Shown in pieces: positions 23,479 through 34,296 of a stretch of DNA of 64,000 nucleotides. The notes under the pieces are model-generated. The model was not told the origin of the DNA. It did not search any database and saw nothing but the letters and a program-made list of their open reading frames with translations. Each line of letters opens with the position of its first letter. Position 1 is the stretch's first letter. This DNA is from Boswellia sacra (lineage: Eukaryota > Streptophyta > Magnoliopsida > Sapindales > Burseraceae). Location of the stretch: NCBI GenBank assembly GCA_013180625.2, contig SNVD02002577.1:1380501-1444500 (forward strand), in the 5' to 3' direction. The translations under genes were made by a program, and so were the position numbers.

Positions 23479-24386
23479 AGAAAACCCTGACAAACATACC
23501 AACAACTTTGACCCTTTGACTTGGTTTGCATTGTAACTTACTTCAGGCTTAATGACAAGTACAACGACTGGTTGTATTTATTCGTCTCTCTCTTCATTTT
23601 AATGTTTCTCCTTTCTTCTTTCTATTTGGGATTCTGGTCAGTGAAGCCATTGCATTATGGGATCATGGGCTACTTGCCAACTTATAATTCCTCAACTTGT
23701 AATTAATCCTTAAGTTCACCGATAAATTCAGTTAATTCGCTGCTGAACTTCCTTCTCTTAATAACTCGGATCGGATGTTAAAATAATTCAGTCAAACTAT
23801 TTTCTTTCTAATTTTACGTGTGTGTGTGTGTGTATGTCTATATATATATATATTTCTTGAAAAATGATTAGGTCAGGATTAAAATTTTAAGCAGTGGTGG
23901 TATCAGAAAGTGGTCCAAATCCAGCTATTAAGAGTCTGACATAGTAATCAGAAATATCCAGAATTAAAAAAAAAAAAATCACAAAGTAAGTCAGAGTCTC
24001 AGTTGACTGGCTTTTTTGACTCAGAGTTGACCCTGGTCAACTGTTGTGGCTTCTGGCTACTCCTAGAAGCGGTAGGCGACTTCCCAATGCATCCAGAGGC
24101 CTCCTCCAAAATATATAAAAAAAAAAAAAAAAGAGGAATCCAAACGAAATGTGAGATGACACGCAAGGCACATTAGGCAATTGCCACGTTGCATAGTTGG
24201 ACACAGCAAGGCTCATTAAGCAGTTGCCACGTTGCATAGTTGGACACGTGTCTTCACATAACACCTTTTCTAGAAGGCACTCTCACTTTTTTTTTTTATA
24301 CCTGGCCTTGTTTCTTTCTTGTGCTAGAACAGCAAAGAAGCAGGTCAGGGGTGAAGTTGAGCATAAACGATAGTAAATACAAAAAA
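23479..24386. other. GATA 3' flank and upstream region of the module copy-1 gene
   Basis: A (GT)n/(AT)n microsatellite lies at 23817-23852. From about 23930 the sequence is shared with the relic at 39420-39640 ('gacatagtaatc', 'ttgccacgtt…cacataaca', 'gaagttgagc'), which marks the left part of the repeated module. Within it 'ttgccacgttgcatagttggacac' occurs twice (about 24180 and 24225). Confidence 0.6.
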
Positions 24387-25422
24387 ATGCAATCAAGATT
24401 AGCGAGTTTAGCAACAAGATCGTCGTGCTGGGTTTTCTCCGCAACCCATAAGCGGGCCCTTCAACAAAAATTCTTTGCAGCTGCAGCCTCGAGTGGCCGC
24501 ACTGCGGACCCTGCTATTCACTCGGGCGAACTTGAAGCTGGCCCTGATGTTCACTATGAAGAACCTCAAGTAAGGCTTTTGGTATAAAATGACGGTTTAA
24601 TATTATAGAATTATGATTGAATACTTGAGCTTCTTAAATTATTCAGAAGTTTTAAGCTATCAAATAATCGAGATTGATTGCCAAGACTGATGCGAATATG
24701 GGAGGAGTTTAACTTGAAATCTTTAATTTAGATACCATGCATGTTAAGTTATTATTTTAACATAAATAATTTAATCTATCAAATGAGGATCCTGACATTA
24801 ATATTTGAGTCTAGATTAGAGCTAAAGCTTAGAATTTGTGTTGCAGGGCACAGACAATGTGACGGAGGCTGAACCAGGTCGTCATGTGGCAGCAGAATAC
24901 AAGTCAAGTAAAGACAATGAAACGGAGCCACTGGTGCCACCGAAGCCGCCGCACATTCCTTCTCCAAGGCTTGAAAGCAATGGGGTGAGCCAACCCTTGA
25001 ATCCACATATCCAACAAAAGCGCCGCAGTAGCAGTATTAATGTACGGGTGGAAGACGTGATTTGCGCTGGGGTAGACGGCACGCCGTTGCCCAAAGAGAC
25101 AGAGGAGGAGCAAAGAGATGAACGTGGGAAAATGGTTGATGAAAAGGAATATTTTAGCCACCACAAGGCATCACCATTATCGGAAATTAAAGTAGCGGAT
25201 ACAAGAAAGCCAATTGCTCGAGTCACGGATGGAACTGCGGATGCCGGTGACGATTACGGGGCTGCTAAAGATGTGATTGGATGGAGGCCAGAGCAGCTTG
25301 ACACTGCTGAGGAGGCCCTCAGGAGAGCTGCTGAGATTTTTAAACAGAATGCCATGCGTGGTGATCCTTATACGTTTCCACACTCGAGAGTTTTGAGAGA
25401 GCTCCGTGGTGAGTGGTTTTGA
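24387..25422 (+). CDS. uncharacterised plant protein, predicted mitochondrial (module copy 1)
   Basis: Two exons, 24387-24569 and 24847-25422, are joined in phase 0 by a GT-AG intron (gtaagg…ttgcag), giving 252 aa. The N-terminus (MQSRLASLATRSSCWVFSAT) is rich in Arg, Ser and Ala without acids, typical of a mitochondrial or plastid presequence. The middle is polar and probably disordered. The C-terminal 90 residues look conserved: EYFSHHKASPLSEIKVADTR, then DVIGWRPEQLDTAEEALRRA and NAMRGDP…HSRVLRELRGEWF at the very end. The pseudogene at 32218 keeps parts of these blocks. I recognise the C-terminal wording as a plant-only family of unknown function but assign no role. Start chosen because the presequence begins there and the paralogue shares it. 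Confidence 0.8.
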
Positions 25423-26059
25423 AGGATCGGCTGGATATGGAACTTGGCTAGTAATTGAACTTGCTTAATTTCAAAGATCTAAAAAAAATTGTTCATTTTA
25501 ATATCATGTTTATGTGCATCAGTGATGAGCGATAAACATAACAGATGGTCAAACATGTGAGAAATTGTTTGGTTTGGAATATATTTGTTATTCTGCCACG
25601 CATGCAATATATGTCACCATTACAGAGTCATGCCAGAAAAATGAATCTGTAATTTGGTTTGCCCAACAAAACATTTCTAACCATGCCGGCTCATTATTAG
25701 CCACCAATAGCAGTGGTCCATTTCCATTGGTATGTATAGTGCACTGTAGGAGAAGACAAAAATGTTGTTTTAGTTGTTAGTACGAGCCTTATTAAACGAG
25801 ATTTCTTCTGTTTAGTTGAGGAGATATCGTTACTCTGTTTAATTTCTTCATTATTTCCTGTGTGTTAAACCGTCATCCTTTCTGAAAGTAGGAGAAGCGA
25901 GTGCTTAATATGAAATTAAATAGTCCGTTCCTTATTTGTAACTTGTCTCGTTTAAGAGAGCTGATCAGCACCATGCATCTGGAATTAAAGGGGGGATTTC
26001 ATCTTGCTAGTTAAACAGAGCTTTGAATAAATAAGCCCTTGAGGCATTGCTTGGTAGAC

Positions 26060-28208
26060 CAAAAAAAGTGTCTCACAGGGTACTTTACACATGAGAGGAC
26101 GTATTAGAAAATGAGATGTGAGATGATATTTACAAACTTAAACTTAAAAAAAAGTAGCGAACTTTAAAAGTAGCGAACTTAATAGTTTACGGGTTTACTT
26201 TCCTCACATTGAAAAATAAAAATATTAATTAAATTTATGTTTACAAACTTAAACTTTTAAAAAAAAATAAACTTAACATTTTATAGGTTTACTTAAAAGA
26301 TACTCACGTTTTAAAAAAAATAAACTTAACATTTTATGGGTTTACTTAAAAGATACTCACGTCGAAAAATTAAAATATTAATTAAATTTATATTTACAAA
26401 CTTAAATTTTTAAGAGAGTGATAAACTTAACAGTTTATGTGTTTACTTTAAAAAATAAATAGTAGGGGCAAGCTTATTTTGTGTTTTGCTTTTGTCACAT
26501 GCAATTTTGTATTTTAAAAACTGAAATTAAAATTTCACTTTTGCCTTAGATCTATTTATCTATTTGTGAATTTAATTATTTGCTTTTTTTAACCGAGTTG
26601 ATATAAATTTGAGAATGCTATCCTTCTTTTCTTTTCTTTATTTTTTTTAAATATAGAGTTTGATTGGGTTTGTGTTAGTGACTGGATTAAAGCATTGACT
26701 ATGGACAAGACGTTGCTTATAGAATGCACAAGACTTGGTATACGCAATTTTAGAAATCCTGACTCCGTCGTTGAGTTCTAATAAATGTAAATTTTAAAAA
26801 GAAAACGTGAGACAAAGGAGTCAATCCCTAACGTATAAAGTTTGTAGCTTTTTCTGTTTTCTTTCCGATCATTGGAATTTCTTTTATGAATATTCTCCTT
26901 TCTTTCAGCGAATTAATTTTCTTTACTTAATATTGACTTCTGTTGCTCATGGTTCTTAATATAAAAAAACAACAGTGCAATTAGACCTCCAATTGACCAG
27001 AGAGGAAAAAATATTAAATAATTAAATTAAGTATGCTTAACTCTTCAAACTTGCTTAAGAAGGAGAACATTGAATGTGATTTTTATTTCTGACGAACTCT
27101 GAAATTAAAGTTTTATATGCGACTACGTTATGTCAAGCATTATTTTGTTTTATAAATAACTATAAATTGGTAAAAAATTATTACACCAATGCATGGATGA
27201 TCTCTATTTTTACTTATTATTTAATTTTGATTTTAATATTTATGGAAATACTAATCCATCTTATGTTCTGATTGCAGTTTACGATCAATCTATTCTGACT
27301 TATTTTTGATAAGTGATAACCTACACAAATAAATCGATGAGGTTATAAACTATTTCTTCAGGTTAAGCATAAAGAGAATGCATATATAAATATCTTTATT
27401 TGCATTTCTAGTGTTAGGATTTATAAATTAGATATTTCTGGTCCACTACTTCGCGATAACAGTTTGATGATATCGGAGGAGATCTAGCAAATTAATGACA
27501 AGAAGCTACACTGGAGAACCAACAACGGAAAGTTACAATGGAGAGAATAAACATCATCAAGAGGATATCACCAAAGAGATGAGATCTCAAACTTAGAGAA
27601 GTCATGCATCTACTAAACAAGAATAAAAGGGAAATATCTCAAGTTTTTTTTCTTTATTTTAGACAATTTCAAAGTTGTAATACTTTTTCTCAAGGAATTA
27701 TACTATGATTGTCTAGTATTTATACCTTAGCATTTCATTTGATTTTGAGAGATGTATGTATGTTTATAAATTGCCCTTATAATTTCAATAATTAAAAAAA
27801 AAATCCATTTTGATATAATCATGAAGATCAATAACAAGTTTCTGTCTATTGACTTATAAAAATTATTGTAACAAATAATTTTTTTTATTATTTTCAATTT
27901 TATGACCAAGATAACAATCACTGTTTTATTTTATTGATATAAAAATGAATAAATGATTATTTTATTCTTAATAACGTAATTAATTGTCACGAATATTGTT
28001 ATAACAACAAAATTAATAGTCACTTTGAAGGATAGTTTTCTATTTTTGTCCACATTCAGCATCAATCAATTAACATATATATTTAAATATAGTGACAAAT
28101 ACCAATTAAATTAGTTATTTGATGTTCATTGAATATATAGTCATTATAACTTTTGAAACAAGGTCAAAAGTGACGGTCGACTTAGTGATGATTCTCAGTC
28201 ATTCTTTA
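26060..28208. mobile_element. copy-1-specific ~2.1-kb insertion, possible CACTA-like remnant
   Basis: Copies 2 and 3 are contiguous across this point (about 33940 and 40775) where copy 1 has 2.1 kb of extra AT-rich DNA. The right edge read in reverse (CACTTATAAAGAATGACTGAG…) and the recurrent 'gtcac/gtgac' motifs at 27985-28190 resemble the subterminal regions of CACTA transposons. The left edge has no matching CACTA end, so this identity is weak. Confidence 0.3.
26125..26455. repeat. nested tandem repeats, AT-rich
   Basis: A ~54-bp unit ('aaaaataaacttaacattttat…gtttacttaaaagatactcacgt') is present twice at about 26256-26309 and 26310-26361. It lies inside a larger imperfect repeat ('attaattaaatttat…tttacaaacttaaa…') at about 26130-26260 and 26370-26450. 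Confidence 0.6.
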
Positions 28209-28326
28209 TAAGTGGTTGATTGGGCATGATCGACTCCCTTACCTTTCCAACGGTAGTAAACGTTCTTCATATTTTTCGTTGGTATTTTAATGGAAGTGGT
28301 ATCCCTATTGGCTTGATTTTGTGTAC

Positions 28327-28333
28327 TATATAT
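28327..28333 (+). promoter_or_regulatory. possible TATA box of proline-rich gene 1
   Basis: TATATAT lies 218 bases before the chosen ATG, after the 'ttggtattttaatgga…ttggcttgatt' segment conserved upstream of copy 2. Confidence 0.3.
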
Positions 28334-28550
28334 GAGGAGGAAATTGAATAGATTAAGCATAATTCATATAACAAAACGTCAAAATCCGGTCATGATATAC
28401 ATATATATTATTGTTATTTTTAAATTCTTTTGTGAATGGTGCCTTGCAGGACAAATTAGAGTGGATCAATCGAGGATAAATATTGGATCACCAAGGATAC
28501 ATGCAGTCGATCGGCAGTCCCCCCTCTCTATCCGAAAATTTACAAACTCC

Positions 28551-29018
28551 ATGGCAAAACTGCTCGCCCTAATTTTCAGTTTCATTCTCGCTTTTCAAAT
28601 CAATTCCTTATTTACTACATCAGCACCAGCAACATTGACAACTTCCTCTAAAGAACAACTGCAATGCACGATGTGTTCTTCATGTGAAAACCCTTGCGAC
28701 CCCGTTCCATCTCCGCCTCCACCTCCTCCTCCTCCGCCCGAGATTATTTGCGCCCCACCTCCCCCGCCACTACCACCGCTACCTTGCCCACCAACACCAA
28801 CCGTCCCTCAATGTTCACCACCCTGCGAGCCAGAGCCTAGTACTACTATAACTGCAGGCGCATATTATCCACCCCCACCCGGCGGTGACCAGGTTCCGTA
28901 CTTTACCTATTATTATAAGCCTCAGCCGTCTACTTTTGCTTCAAACTCTGTCATATTAAGACAAGAGTTGTTTATTCTCGCGGTTCCTCTTTTCTTTCCT
29001 TTGCTGCTTCAAACCTAA
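28551..29018 (+). CDS. GPI-anchored Cys/Pro-rich cell-wall protein 1 (module copy 1)
   Basis: 155 aa with an N-terminal signal peptide (MAKLLALIFSFILAFQ, residues 1 to about 20). A four-cysteine motif follows (C39-X2-C42-X2-C45-X3-C49, CTMCSSCENPC). A proline-rich stretch with runs of up to nine prolines spans about 53-100, a Tyr/Pro segment (YYPPPPGG…VPYFTYYYKP) about 115-137, and the hydrophobic C-terminus ends LFILAVPLFFPLLLQT after a small-residue SNS. This matches secreted, GPI-anchored extensin-like or hydroxyproline-rich proteins at the plasma membrane/wall; prolines are probably hydroxylated and glycosylated. ATG 28551 is chosen because it begins the signal peptide and is conserved in both paralogues; the frame is open upstream to 28332 without a credible start. 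Confidence 0.85.
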   Translation: MAKLLALIFSFILAFQINSLFTTSAPATLTTSSKEQLQCTMCSSCENPCDPVPSPPPPPPPPPEIICAPPPPPLPPLPCPPTPTVPQCSPPCEPEPSTTITAGAYYPPPPGGDQVPYFTYYYKPQPSTFASNSVILRQELFILAVPLFFPLLLQT

Positions 29019-29825
29019 ATGCATTGCAGATAGCTGTATATGTGATGGTTAACAATTTGTTTCTGTCGTCGTTCCTCAGTTGTCGCATTTCTAGGTTCGT
29101 TCAAGAATTTAAAAATTTCTAGTTAGGTTTACCAGTGGGCATAGCTTTTCGATGAAAAAGTGGCGGAAGAAGCAATAAAGCTAGCTAGCTCGCTTACTAA
29201 ATTAATGTTTGTTGGTTTTATATTAAGTCCCGTAACATGCATGTTCTTCGTATCATTTCTAAAGAGTGATAAGGAAAAAATAAATAAATTCGTCAGCTTT
29301 CATAATATATTTCCCTTGTTAATTTATGTTATATTAATATTCTTCTAATCGTAATGTAGCATCTTGTTAATTAATTTGTCTTATATTTATTCTCCTAGAC
29401 CTGGATAACTTATATATGTTTCGAATATATTAAAACATAGGTTCGACATATTTATTCATTACAGACTCCATCCAGAATCTACAAATTGTAAAGTCATGAT
29501 TTGACTTGAAAGGTTTAACACCACTGATCACCTCCACTGAGGTTAATTTGCTTAAAAATTAAGTGTCATTTAACTCTCATGGTTTGCAAAATTTATTAGA
29601 TATCTCCCTTATTATATTATTAAAGTCAAATACCAAAACTATTCTTGTTATGTAAATCAATTAAGGATGCAAAAATTAACATTATATATATATAAAACAA
29701 TATTAATATTATATCTTTATATAAGAACGATTAATACTTTTAATGTATGCATAAATTATTATAAAAGAATCATAATTCTGTTAAGAAAGCAACCCCATCC
29801 CATTTCTTTCTCCAAGTCTAATTTA
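29019..29825. other. 3' flank of proline-rich gene 1
   Basis: Shares 3' segments with copies 2 and 3 ('cgacatatttattcattac…actcca' near 29445). No further gene; AT-rich beyond 29550. Confidence 0.5.
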
Positions 29826-30110
29826 TGATGTGTGTTATATATTTATTTATGTTGTGTGAGTTAGTGGGTATTCAATGTTTGAGTTATACTTGTGTAGTGG
29901 GCACTAAAAGCTTATTTATGTGGTGTAAGTTACATTTGTGTAGTGTAGGTTTGGTTTGATTTTGTGTGGCTATGTTTACTTCTTGTAAAGTATAAATAGC
30001 CCTCTTTGTTTGAGTTTTATGTATCCAAGTATCTAAGAATTCTAAGGATTCAAGAATCCTAGAATCAAAGAAAATATTAGTTCTTCCTTTTGAGTGTTTA
30101 TTTTGGTGTT

Positions 30111-30326
30111 ACCCACAATGGGTTGGTTCAAGTGGTGAAGCGGGCCAGGATGGAGTTAGTACAGCACCAATGGTGAAGTCCTGGGTTCGAGTCTCCACAA
30201 TGGCCTCCTCCATGATTTAAGTGGGAGACCGTGACAGTGGGTTGTGGTTGCGCTAGTCTCCTCCGAGGATTAGTCGTGGTGCGCGTAAGCTGGCCCGGAC
30301 ACCTCGGTTACAAAAAAAAAAAAAAA
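30111..30326 (+). mobile_element. tRNA-derived SINE, 216 bp, in the LTR of element C
   Basis: A perfect 15-bp target duplication, GTTTATTTTGGTGTT, occurs at 30096-30110 and 30327-30341. An A-box-like 'tggttcaagtggtgaag' and the B box GGGTTCGAGTC (about 30183-30193) are the RNA polymerase III promoter parts of a tRNA-related head. The 3' end is 15 A. It splits the LTR of element C. Confidence 0.92.
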
Positions 30327-30463
30327 GTTTATTTTGGTGTTCTTTTTCTTCAAATTAAAAGAAGTGTTGTAGTAAGATTTGGTGTGACTATAATACAAAC
30401 AATTTATTTTGTTTGTTCATTGGCTCCTAAATTAGAGTATTGTACTCTAGTTTGTTCAACATT

Positions 30464-30475
30464 TGGTATCAGAGC
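30464..30475 (+). other. primer binding site, tRNA-iMet, element C
   Basis: TGGTATCAGAGC immediately follows the inferred LTR end (…GTTCAACA), proving that an LTR ends here. Confidence 0.85.
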
Positions 30476-30828
30476 TTTGGTGTTAAGGCGTACACAGTAT
30501 TATTGGAGGAACCTAGCTTGGGTTAGTGAGTGGTTACTTATATGGTTATATACATGTCTAGGAAAGCTTTGTCAAAATGACTATAAAAGTCTAAAGAAAC
30601 TGGTTTTTAAGTGGGATCGTTTGTGACCCCTCCAGTTTTTCCTGAAAGCTTTCCTGGTATATATTAAATCGTATAGGCATTTACTATCATTCTGGGTTGT
30701 TATCCAATAGTAGAGTGCGTATATGGATACGTGAACTGCTTTCAGTGAAGTTATCTTGAGTCGTGAAAAGTTTACTTTGCAAGTTTAAAAGAAAGTTTGT
30801 TCGATAAATTCGAAGTATTGCCGGCACG

Positions 30829-32190
30829 ATGGGTGACCTTCAAGTAGTTGGAGGAATTAAAAAGCTATACAATAACCAAAACTACAACACTTGGGCAACA
30901 TGTTTAGAGTCCTACCTATAAGGTCAAGACCTTTGGGAGGTGGTCGGTGGTAGTGAAGTTACACAACTGACAATAGAAGATACAAATGGCATTTTGCGAA
31001 AATGGAAGATTAAAGCAGGCAAAGCAATGTTTGCTTTAAAGACCACAGTTGAAGAAGAAATGTTGGAGCATATTCGAGATGCTAAGACGCCAAAAGAAGT
31101 ATGGGACACTTTTGCTACACTTTTTTCAAAAAGGAACGATACAAGATTACAACTTCTTGAAAATGAGTTGTTATCAATGAAGCAACGTGACATGACAATT
31201 GCCCAGTACTTTCACAAGATGAAGTCGATATGCCTCGAAATTTCAGAATTAGATTCCACAGCTGCTATTGGGGAAGCTAGGATAAAACGAATAATTATCC
31301 ATGGTTTAAGACCTGAATATCGAGGTTTTGTTGCTAGAGTACAGGGATGGCGACACAACCATCACTTGTTGAATTTGATTGCTTACCAGTCAAGAAGCTA
31401 TGGCTAAGCAAATGGGAGGAGTTTCTTTGAAAGGAGAGGAGGAAGCACTCTACACCAACAAAAACAAAGGTAACTTCAAGCAGCATGCCAAAGACAGATC
31501 TAATAATGGTGACAAGACAAAAAGCCATCAAGGAGATAGAGGCTCTCATCTAGGGGGAACTTCGAAGAATCGCGGTAATACTAGAAAGTTCGATGGCAAG
31601 TGTTACAACTGTGGAGTCATCAAGAAGATAGAGGCTCTCATCTAGGGGGAACTTCGAAGAATCGCGGTAATACTAGAAAGTTCGATGGCAAGTGTTACAA
31701 CTGTGGAAAGATGGGTCACATGGCGAAAGATTGTTGGTCTAAGAAAAAGCATGTAGAGAGTAATCCCGCTACTTCCAAATCTAAGGAAAATAGCGAAGAT
31801 AGTTGGGATGCTGAAGCGTCCTTTGCAGTGGAGGAAGAAGAATTAGCTTTGACAGTTACAAATGAACAAATCAGTTATGGAAACGATTGGATTGTTGATT
31901 CTGGTTGCTCAAATCATATGACAGGTGATAAACATAAATTATAGAACCTGATAGAATACAGGGGAAATCGAGTTGTGGTAATAGCTGATAATTCAAGATT
32001 ACCGATCACTCACATCGGTAAGACGATAGTTGTGCCCCGATATAGTTCTAGTCAAGTGATGCTCGAAGATGTTTATCATGTTACTGGCATGAAGAAAAGT
32101 TTGCTTTCAGTGGCACAATTGACATCATCAGATCACTATGTCTTGTTCGGTCCGCAAAATGTAAAGGTGTACAAGGATTTAGACATGTCA
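30829..32190 (+). pseudogene. gag/protease fragment of element C
   Basis: In-frame stops occur near 30918 and 31942, and a frameshift near 31350-31390. A 92-bp tandem duplication (31524-31615 and 31616-31707) repeats the segment before and into the zinc knuckle and, not being a multiple of three, breaks the frame. The Gag core (WDTFATLFSKRNDTRLQLLENEL, about 31105-31173) is well kept. Confidence 0.85.
31524..31707 (+). repeat. 92-bp tandem duplication in gag of element C
   Basis: Two adjacent copies starting 'g(c/t)catcaag(g/a)agatagagg' and ending 'tgttacaactgtgga', differing at only two or three bases. Confidence 0.9.
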
Positions 32191-32217
32191 CAAAAGCCAA
32201 CAATCAATGACAATAAA

Positions 32218-32900
32218 ATGCAATCAAGATTATAGCAACTTTTGCAACAAGATCGTGATGGGTTTCTCTGCATGCCCATAACCAAGCTATTAAACAAAAA
32301 TTTCTTCCAGCTGCAGACTCGGGAGGCGGCACTGTGCGGACCTACTATTCATTCGGGTGAACTTGAAGCTGGCCTGACGTTCACTTTAATTTGGAGAACC
32401 TGAAGTATAAGACTCTTCATAATAATTTAAAAAAATAATAATAATTGTTCACATGCATACAATTGCTATTGTTGCATATGCAATTTGTTTTGCATGCAGG
32501 GGCACAAAGAAGGTAATGGAGGTTGAACCAGCTAGGCACTTAGCAACAGAATTCAATACAAGTCTAGTAAAGATGATGAAGCCGAGTCACCGTTGCTCTT
32601 GGAACCACCTCACATCCCTTCCTCAAGGAAACAAAAGACACAGAGCCATCAAAGAGATAAATTTGGGAAAATGTACAAGATGAAAAGGAATATTTAGCCA
32701 ACACAAGACATCACCATTATCAGAAGTTGAGATAGCTGACGCAAGAAAGCCGATAACTCAGAGCAGCTTGACACTTCTGACAGGCCATCAGGAGAGCTAC
32801 TGAGGTTTTCGGAAGGCAGACTTCCATGCGTGGTGATCCTGACGGATTTCCACATTCGAGAGTTTTGGAGAGAGCTTCGTGGTGTGATGTCAATTTTGAT
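32218..32900 (+). pseudogene. pseudogene of the 24387-25422 gene (module copy 2)
   Basis: It aligns with both exons of the copy-1 gene: ATGCAATCAAGATTA at 32218, 'ttcattcgggtgaacttgaagctggc', an intron-like gap with the acceptor 'catgcag' at about 32499, then 'gaggttgaaccag' and the 3' block 'cgtggtgatcctga…ccacattcgagagtttt'. Codon 6 is a stop (TAG, 32233-32235), several exon-2 segments are deleted, and the last codons are frameshifted. Its upstream promoter is missing, replaced by the cut end of element C. Confidence 0.85.
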
Positions 32901-34296
32901 CGATGGCCGGATGTACAAGGAATTTTTTTGGTAATTGAACTTGCTTTTTTTATGCAACAACTAAGGTGTGATGATCAGCAAACAGATTGTCAAACAGATA
33001 AAGAAATTATTAATTTGGTTTGGAATAATAATTAAGTATCCTGTCACGCATGAAATATATGTCATTATTATATAGTCATGCCAGAAATAAATCTGCAATT
33101 TGGTTCTGGGAACTGATGAATTTGCGCAAAAAAAATGTTTTAACTAGTAACAAACTTTATATTTCTCAAGGCAAAATAAATAAATAAATAACTTGCCTCC
33201 ATTGATTGAAGTGGTGCATATAAGGTACGTGAGTAAGTAACACACGCCATGAATGAAGATACTCAGAACTATGGGCACAATAACATATTTTTCATATTTC
33301 AAATGTAATACATTTTTCTCATAACTACGTAACTTCAAGCTTTGTCTTACTCCACGTCACTTATGGTTCATAATTAGCCACCAATGAAGGTGGTCCATTG
33401 CTATGTATGGTGCACTATTGGAGAACACAAAAAGTGGATTTAATACATACGTCCTTAAATTTAAGATTTGTTCTGTTTTATTAAAATATCATTCTCTATT
33501 TTTAATATAAATAATACAATACTTACAATAGAATCCTATAACCAACTGTTTAAAATTTGACTTGGCAAAATGTTATTGGATATATAACTTTTTCTTTTTT
33601 ATTTTTTGTTTTTTTCTCCTACGCTGAATTTTTATCTATCCAGATTTCAAGTAATTGATTGCAGGTATAGATCCATCCTTTATTAGGTATCTCCCATTTC
33701 TGTTGAGCCGTCAATTTTTCCGGAGGTAAAAGAGACAAGCGGTTAATTACGAAATTAAATGTGGCCCTTTTATTTCTCCTCATTTGTACCTTGTCTTGCA
33801 TAAGAAAGCCCAAGCACCTTCATCCCTTGGGCCCTCCACCTTGTGAACTAAAGGTGAGATTTCATGTTACTAGTTAAGCAGTGGTTACCGAGTCCAACAA
33901 TTTAAAGCTTAAGAGTGCATAAGCTTCTGAGGAATTGCTTGGTAGACATGAGTGGCTGTGTCGGCATGATTGAATATTCCCTTAGCTTTCCATCTGTGAT
34001 AAACGTTCTTCACATATTTTGTTGGTATTTTAATGGATAGTGATAGCCATATTGGCTTGATTGTACAATATGAGTAAAACATCGAATAAAGCAGAGTTCA
34101 CATAACAAAATTTGGATAGGAAAAAGGGCTACCTCTTGATATTACCTATATATATTTTTTTATTAATTGTTATTTTGAAATTCTTTTGAGAATGGTGTAA
34201 GTGCCCTGGAGGATAAAACTAGAGGATAATTGGATCAGCAACACACATGCAGTCGGCAGTCCTATCCCCTTCTCCATCCGAAAATTAGCAATCTCC
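32901..34296. other. copy-2 spacer between pseudogene and proline-rich gene 2
   Basis: Shared with copy 1 (25430-26059 and 28208-28550) but without the 2.1-kb insertion. It holds a short inverted-repeat element at about 33500-33650. No gene is supported. Confidence 0.5.
33500..33650. repeat. dispersed short inverted-repeat family, copy 1
   Basis: Contains the family core 'ttggcaaaatg-ttattggatatataac…ctcct…gaatttttat', as at 42195, 42755 and 54190. Ends are eroded. Confidence 0.4.

Larger units (their letters stand above)
25423..28550. other. 3.1-kb spacer between module copy-1 genes
   Basis: 25735-26059 is shared with copies 2 and 3 ('gcactgtaggagaa…', 'attgcttggtagac'), and 28208-28550 is again shared as the upstream region of the proline-rich gene. 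The intervening 26060-28208 is present only in copy 1. No gene is supported in it. Confidence 0.55.
29826..32200 (+). mobile_element. copia element C, 3'-truncated: 5' LTR, gag, start of protease
   Basis: A left LTR (start about 29826-29831, end CA at 30461) is followed by primer site TGGTATCAGAGC at 30464-30475. Gag begins at ATG 30829 (…LYNNQNYNTWATCLESYL…). Homology runs through the zinc knuckle ([14 protein letters not shown]), protease [11 protein letters not shown] at about 31897-31928 and a short stretch to about 32190, then stops abruptly at the pseudogene. Integrase, RT, RNase H and right LTR are absent. Differences from A and B show a separate family. Confidence 0.85.

Noticed and set aside
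24882..25383. Several - strand frames of 68-114 residues
   Set aside because: Antisense shadows of exon 2 of the 24387 gene, whose splicing and paralogue support the + strand.
30150..30240. A genuine tRNA gene
   Set aside because: Box A- and B-like sequences belong to a SINE head: a 15-base A tail and 15-bp target duplication are present, and no cloverleaf can be drawn.
30231..30626. 131-residue + strand frame
   Set aside because: Crosses the SINE, its A tail and the LTR/primer-site junction; chance frame.
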